Assembly (NCBI RefSeq): GCF_010894405.1
Contig: NZ_JAAIYA010000041.1
Location: forward strand, 1 to 64,000
From: Pyxidicoccus caerfyrddinensis
GTDB lineage: Bacteria > Myxococcota > Myxococcia > Myxococcales > Myxococcaceae
DNA length: 64,000 nt
Direction of reading: 5' to 3'
Made by a program: the position numbers and the translations under genes. This document shows, in pieces, positions 61,939 to 64,000 of this stretch. The notes under the pieces were generated by a model that searched no databases, was not told where the DNA came from, and worked only from the letters and a program-made list of their open reading frames with translations. How positions within the stretch are numbered: the stretch's first letter is position 1; every line of letters starts with the position of its first letter.

Positions 61939-62070
61939 CTCCCTGCCTCCTGCTCCGGGTGGAGCATCAATCCCAACGCTGGGGGCGAGGGGAGGGGGAA
62001 GCAAGCGGTGCCCGGCGCGCGCCCGCTACTGCAACCGCAGGGCAGGCGAGAGACCTCCACTCAAATGAAT

Positions 62071-62100
62071 TGCCGTGCCTACATGAACGGGCCTTCAGTC
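62071..62100 (+). repeat. 30-bp direct repeat, copy 1
   Basis: Shares the core TGCCTACATGAAC and end CTTCAGTC with copies at 62165 and 62216. The intergenic stretch 61939-62457 holds no gene that I can support; these repeats and an AT-rich block are its main content. Confidence 0.8.
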
Positions 62101-62164
62101 TGTCGCCGCTGATCGCAACTTGGGACGGAACAGGCTTTCAGTGATTGGCACTGAAATTGCGCGT

Positions 62165-62194
62165 TGTCGTGCCTACATGAACGCCCCTTCAGTC
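62165..62194 (+). repeat. 30-bp direct repeat, copy 2
   Basis: Identical to copy 1 over the core TGCCTACATGAACG and the end CCTTCAGTC. It starts 94 bases after copy 1; a degenerate partial copy (AACAGGCTTTCAGTG, from about 62129) lies between the two. Confidence 0.8.
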
Positions 62195-62215
62195 AATCCA
62201 GGGTGGCCTAGGGTG

Positions 62216-62245
62216 TGCCATGCCTACATGAACAGGTCTTCAGCC
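62216..62245 (+). repeat. 30-bp direct repeat, copy 3
   Basis: Core ATGCCTACATGAAC kept; end changed to CTTCAGCC. It starts 51 bases after copy 2 and leads into the AT-rich block. Confidence 0.75.
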
Positions 62246-62274
62246 ATTTTCCCCACCCCCCACGACGACCAATC

Positions 62275-62295
62275 ATATATCAATAAATGATATAT
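62275..62295. promoter_or_regulatory. AT-rich palindrome upstream of M4 peptidase
   Basis: ATATATCA and TGATATAT form a perfect 8-bp inverted repeat around ATAAA. The surrounding 62270-62340 is strikingly AT-rich for this genome. It may be a regulator site or part of the promoter region of the peptidase gene that starts at 62458. Confidence 0.45.
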
Positions 62296-62457
62296 CAAAT
62301 ATGATTTCCGATCTGTGCTTGAGTTTGATTGTATGTGTTTGATTGAGTCCCTGTGACGCCGTGCATCCATCTCCTGAGGGCCTCGGGCAATCCAGAGCTA
62401 TGTCGGAATCCTGGGATACGCTCTCCGTCGCATCCACCCTCACGGACGGAGAAGGCC

Positions 62458-64000
62458 ATGAAGCGCGGCACTCGGTGGCTCGTTGCATGTTTTTCGCTCT
62501 CACTCGCGGCATGCGGCTCGGAAGGGCCAGAGGCGGCCCAGGCGCCTCGGGAGGAGGGTGTCTCCCGAATCGCGGACATCGAAGCGGCGCTGCGCGCGCT
62601 GCCGGGCACGGAAGTCCTGGGCCTGAATGACGACGGCGTGCCGTACATGCTCGGGGGCCCGCTGGGCGAGACGGGCCGGGGCATCACGGGCGCCTCAGCC
62701 CGCCAGGCGCATGCGCTGCTGACGCCGGCGCTCGAGCGCATCACCCCGGTGTTCCGCCTCCGCACGCGGGACCTGGTGCCCCTGAGCACCTCCACGGACG
62801 AACAGGGCCACACGCATCTGCGCTACGCCCAGACGAAGAATGGCCTGCCGGTGGTGGGGCAGCAGCTCATCCTCCACCTGGACGAGAAGGGCCGCGTGTA
62901 CTCGGTGAACGGCACGGCCCGGGACGGCGAGAGCGTCGCCTCCGAGCCGCGCATCAGCGCGCAGGCCGCGCGCCAGTCGGCGCTGGGCTCCACGAAGGGC
63001 GGCAACACCGTCGTCGGTGAGCCGCGGCTCGTCTACGTGCGCGCGCCCGCGACGGAGCGCCTCACGCTGGCCTTCCAGGTCCAGGTGGAGGGCGAGGAGG
63101 ACGGCACGCCGGTGCGCGACCAGGTCTTCGTGGGGGCGCTCGACGGAGCCGAGGTCTGGCGCTACGCGGAGATCCACCCCGCGAGGAACCGCCGGGTCTG
63201 CTCGGTGGGCGGCACCAACAACGGGACCTGCCGCAACGAGGGGCAGCCCGCGACGGGGGATGCGGCCATCGACACGGCCTACGACAACCTGGGCCGGTTC
63301 TACGACTGCTTCAACGTGAACTTCGGGCGGGACAGCTACAACAACGCGGGCGCGCAGCTCTACGCGCGCGTGCACTACATGAGCAACTTCCCGAACGCGT
63401 ACTGGGACGGCACCGGCATGGTGTGCGGCGACGGGGATGGCACCACCGTCGGCCCGGTGTGCGCGGACCCGGACATCGTCGTGCACGAGGTGACGCACGC
63501 GGTGACGGACCACACGTCCGGCCTCATCTACTCGGGTGAGTCCGGCGCGCTGTCCGAGTCGTACTCCGACATCTTCGCGGCGTACTGCCACAGCTGGATC
63601 ACGGGCCCGTGGATCATGGGCACCGACGTGTGGAACATCGCGGAGCTGGCGTGGACGCCTCCCACTGCAGGGGACGCGCTGCGGTACATGGACGACCCCA
63701 AGCGGGACGGTGCCTCGCTGGACTACTACGCGGACTACAACTCCAGCGTCGACGTGCACTACGGCTCGGGCATCATCAACCTGGCGTTCAAGCTGCTGTC
63801 CACCGGCGGCCTGCACCCGCGCGGTCGCTCCTCGGTGAACGTGCCGGGCATCGGCATCCAGGCCGCGGGCCGCATCTTCTACCAGGCCAACCTGAACTAC
63901 TTCACGGCGAGCACCACCATGGCCCAGGCGAAGACGTACACCCGCGTGGCCGCGCAGGCCCTGGGCTACGGCACGGCCATCCTGGACGCGGTGGACAAGG
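62458..64000 (+). CDS. M4 thermolysin-like metallopeptidase lipoprotein, 3' truncated by window
   Basis: Open to the right edge; 514 residues visible. ATG with GGAGAAGG 2 bases upstream. Lipobox SLAACGSEG. FTP/PepSY-type propeptide (about 30-220: TTSTDEQGHTHLRYAQTKNGLPVVGQQ-like block). M4 catalytic domain with HEVTH (His343, Glu344, His347) and third ligand Glu367 in GALSESYSD, the exact spacing of thermolysin (24 and 20 residues). The acid/base His is in DVHYGSGIINLAFKLL. Four Cys residues in the catalytic domain may form disulfides. A secreted, zinc-dependent neutral protease fits a predatory lifestyle. Confidence 0.93.
   Translation, partial: MKRGTRWLVACFSLSLAACGSEGPEAAQAPREEGVSRIADIEAALRALPGTEVLGLNDDGVPYMLGGPLGETGRGITGASARQAHALLTPALERITPVFRLRTRDLVPLSTSTDEQGHTHLRYAQTKNGLPVVGQQLILHLDEKGRVYSVNGTARDGESVASEPRISAQAARQSALGSTKGGNTVVGEPRLVYVRAPATERLTLAFQVQVEGEEDGTPVRDQVFVGALDGAEVWRYAEIHPARNRRVCSVGGTNNGTCRNEGQPATGDAAIDTAYDNLGRFYDCFNVNFGRDSYNNAGAQLYARVHYMSNFPNAYWDGTGMVCGDGDGTTVGPVCADPDIVVHEVTHAVTDHTSGLIYSGESGALSESYSDIFAAYCHSWITGPWIMGTDVWNIAELAWTPPTAGDALRYMDDPKRDGASLDYYADYNSSVDVHYGSGIINLAFKLLSTGGLHPRGRSSVNVPGIGIQAAGRIFYQANLNYFTASTTMAQAKTYTRVAAQALGYGTAILDAVDK

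Noticed and set aside
62071..62245. CRISPR array
   Set aside because: Repeat spacing is irregular (64, or 13 and 21, then 21 bases), one copy is degenerate, and no cas genes are near.

Overview
The window is very GC-rich, densely coded DNA with strong third-position GC, many lipoprotein signal peptides, a membrane-anchored Ser/Thr kinase with an HRDIS catalytic loop, two non-ribosomal peptide synthetase (NRPS) genes, several sensor kinases and cysteine-rich tails of the CGD...C type. Together these point to a myxobacterium of the Myxococcus/Corallococcus/Pyxidicoccus kind. No rRNA, tRNA, phage or transposase gene was recognised.

Layout. 1-4.9 kb: the 3' end of an NRPS gene (A-PCP-C-A-PCP-TE) that begins left of the window, meeting a FAD monooxygenase on the other strand. 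6.7-9.6 kb: a 7TM Ser/Thr kinase and a divergent beta-barrel-like protein. 9.7-24.1 kb: a long minus-strand run. Read in its own direction it goes: DUF2716-like protein, CotH lipoprotein, VTC-type polyphosphate polymerase, OprO/P-like porin, thymidylate-kinase-like protein fused to a novel repeat array, DUF4956 membrane protein, then a set of lipoproteins (one interrupted by an in-frame amber codon, one with a water-dikinase-like layout), a sensor kinase and a serine hydrolase. The first five after the DUF2716 gene are almost all overlapping and form the most interesting candidate system here, a membrane and envelope phosphotransfer operon. 24.2-29.5 kb: an orphan MacB/FtsX-like permease, a lipoprotein, a UlaG-like hydrolase and an acyltransferase.

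29.4-42.9 kb is a lipid/peptide biosynthesis region. A minus-strand ACP, cyclopropane-synthase-like methyltransferase and fatty acyl-AMP ligase operon lies near a plus-strand operon of NRPS (C-A-PCP-C, predicted Val), alpha-oxoamine synthase, CitE-like lyase, MaoC hydratase and quinone oxidoreductase. I infer an acylated amino acid released as, or converted to, an amino ketone. A haem-motif lipoprotein sits between the two operons.

42.9-49.5 kb holds three sulfatases and an MgtC-like protein. 49.7-51.8 kb has a zincin plus ATP-grasp gene pair. At 51.9 kb a guanidine-III riboswitch precedes a Gdx/SugE guanidinium exporter. 52.4-60.3 kb carries a RelE-like ORF, a PAS/GAF histidine kinase, a chemoreceptor, an MFS transporter, a polyprenyl synthase with a GbsR-like regulator, and a gamma-glutamylcyclotransferase-like protein. 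60.2-61.5 kb is a decayed ABC exporter plus truncated S26 signal peptidase. After it come a 31-residue membrane peptide gene, a small hydrophilic protein, an AT-rich region with three direct repeats, and the 5' part of an M4 thermolysin-like lipoprotein that runs off the right edge.
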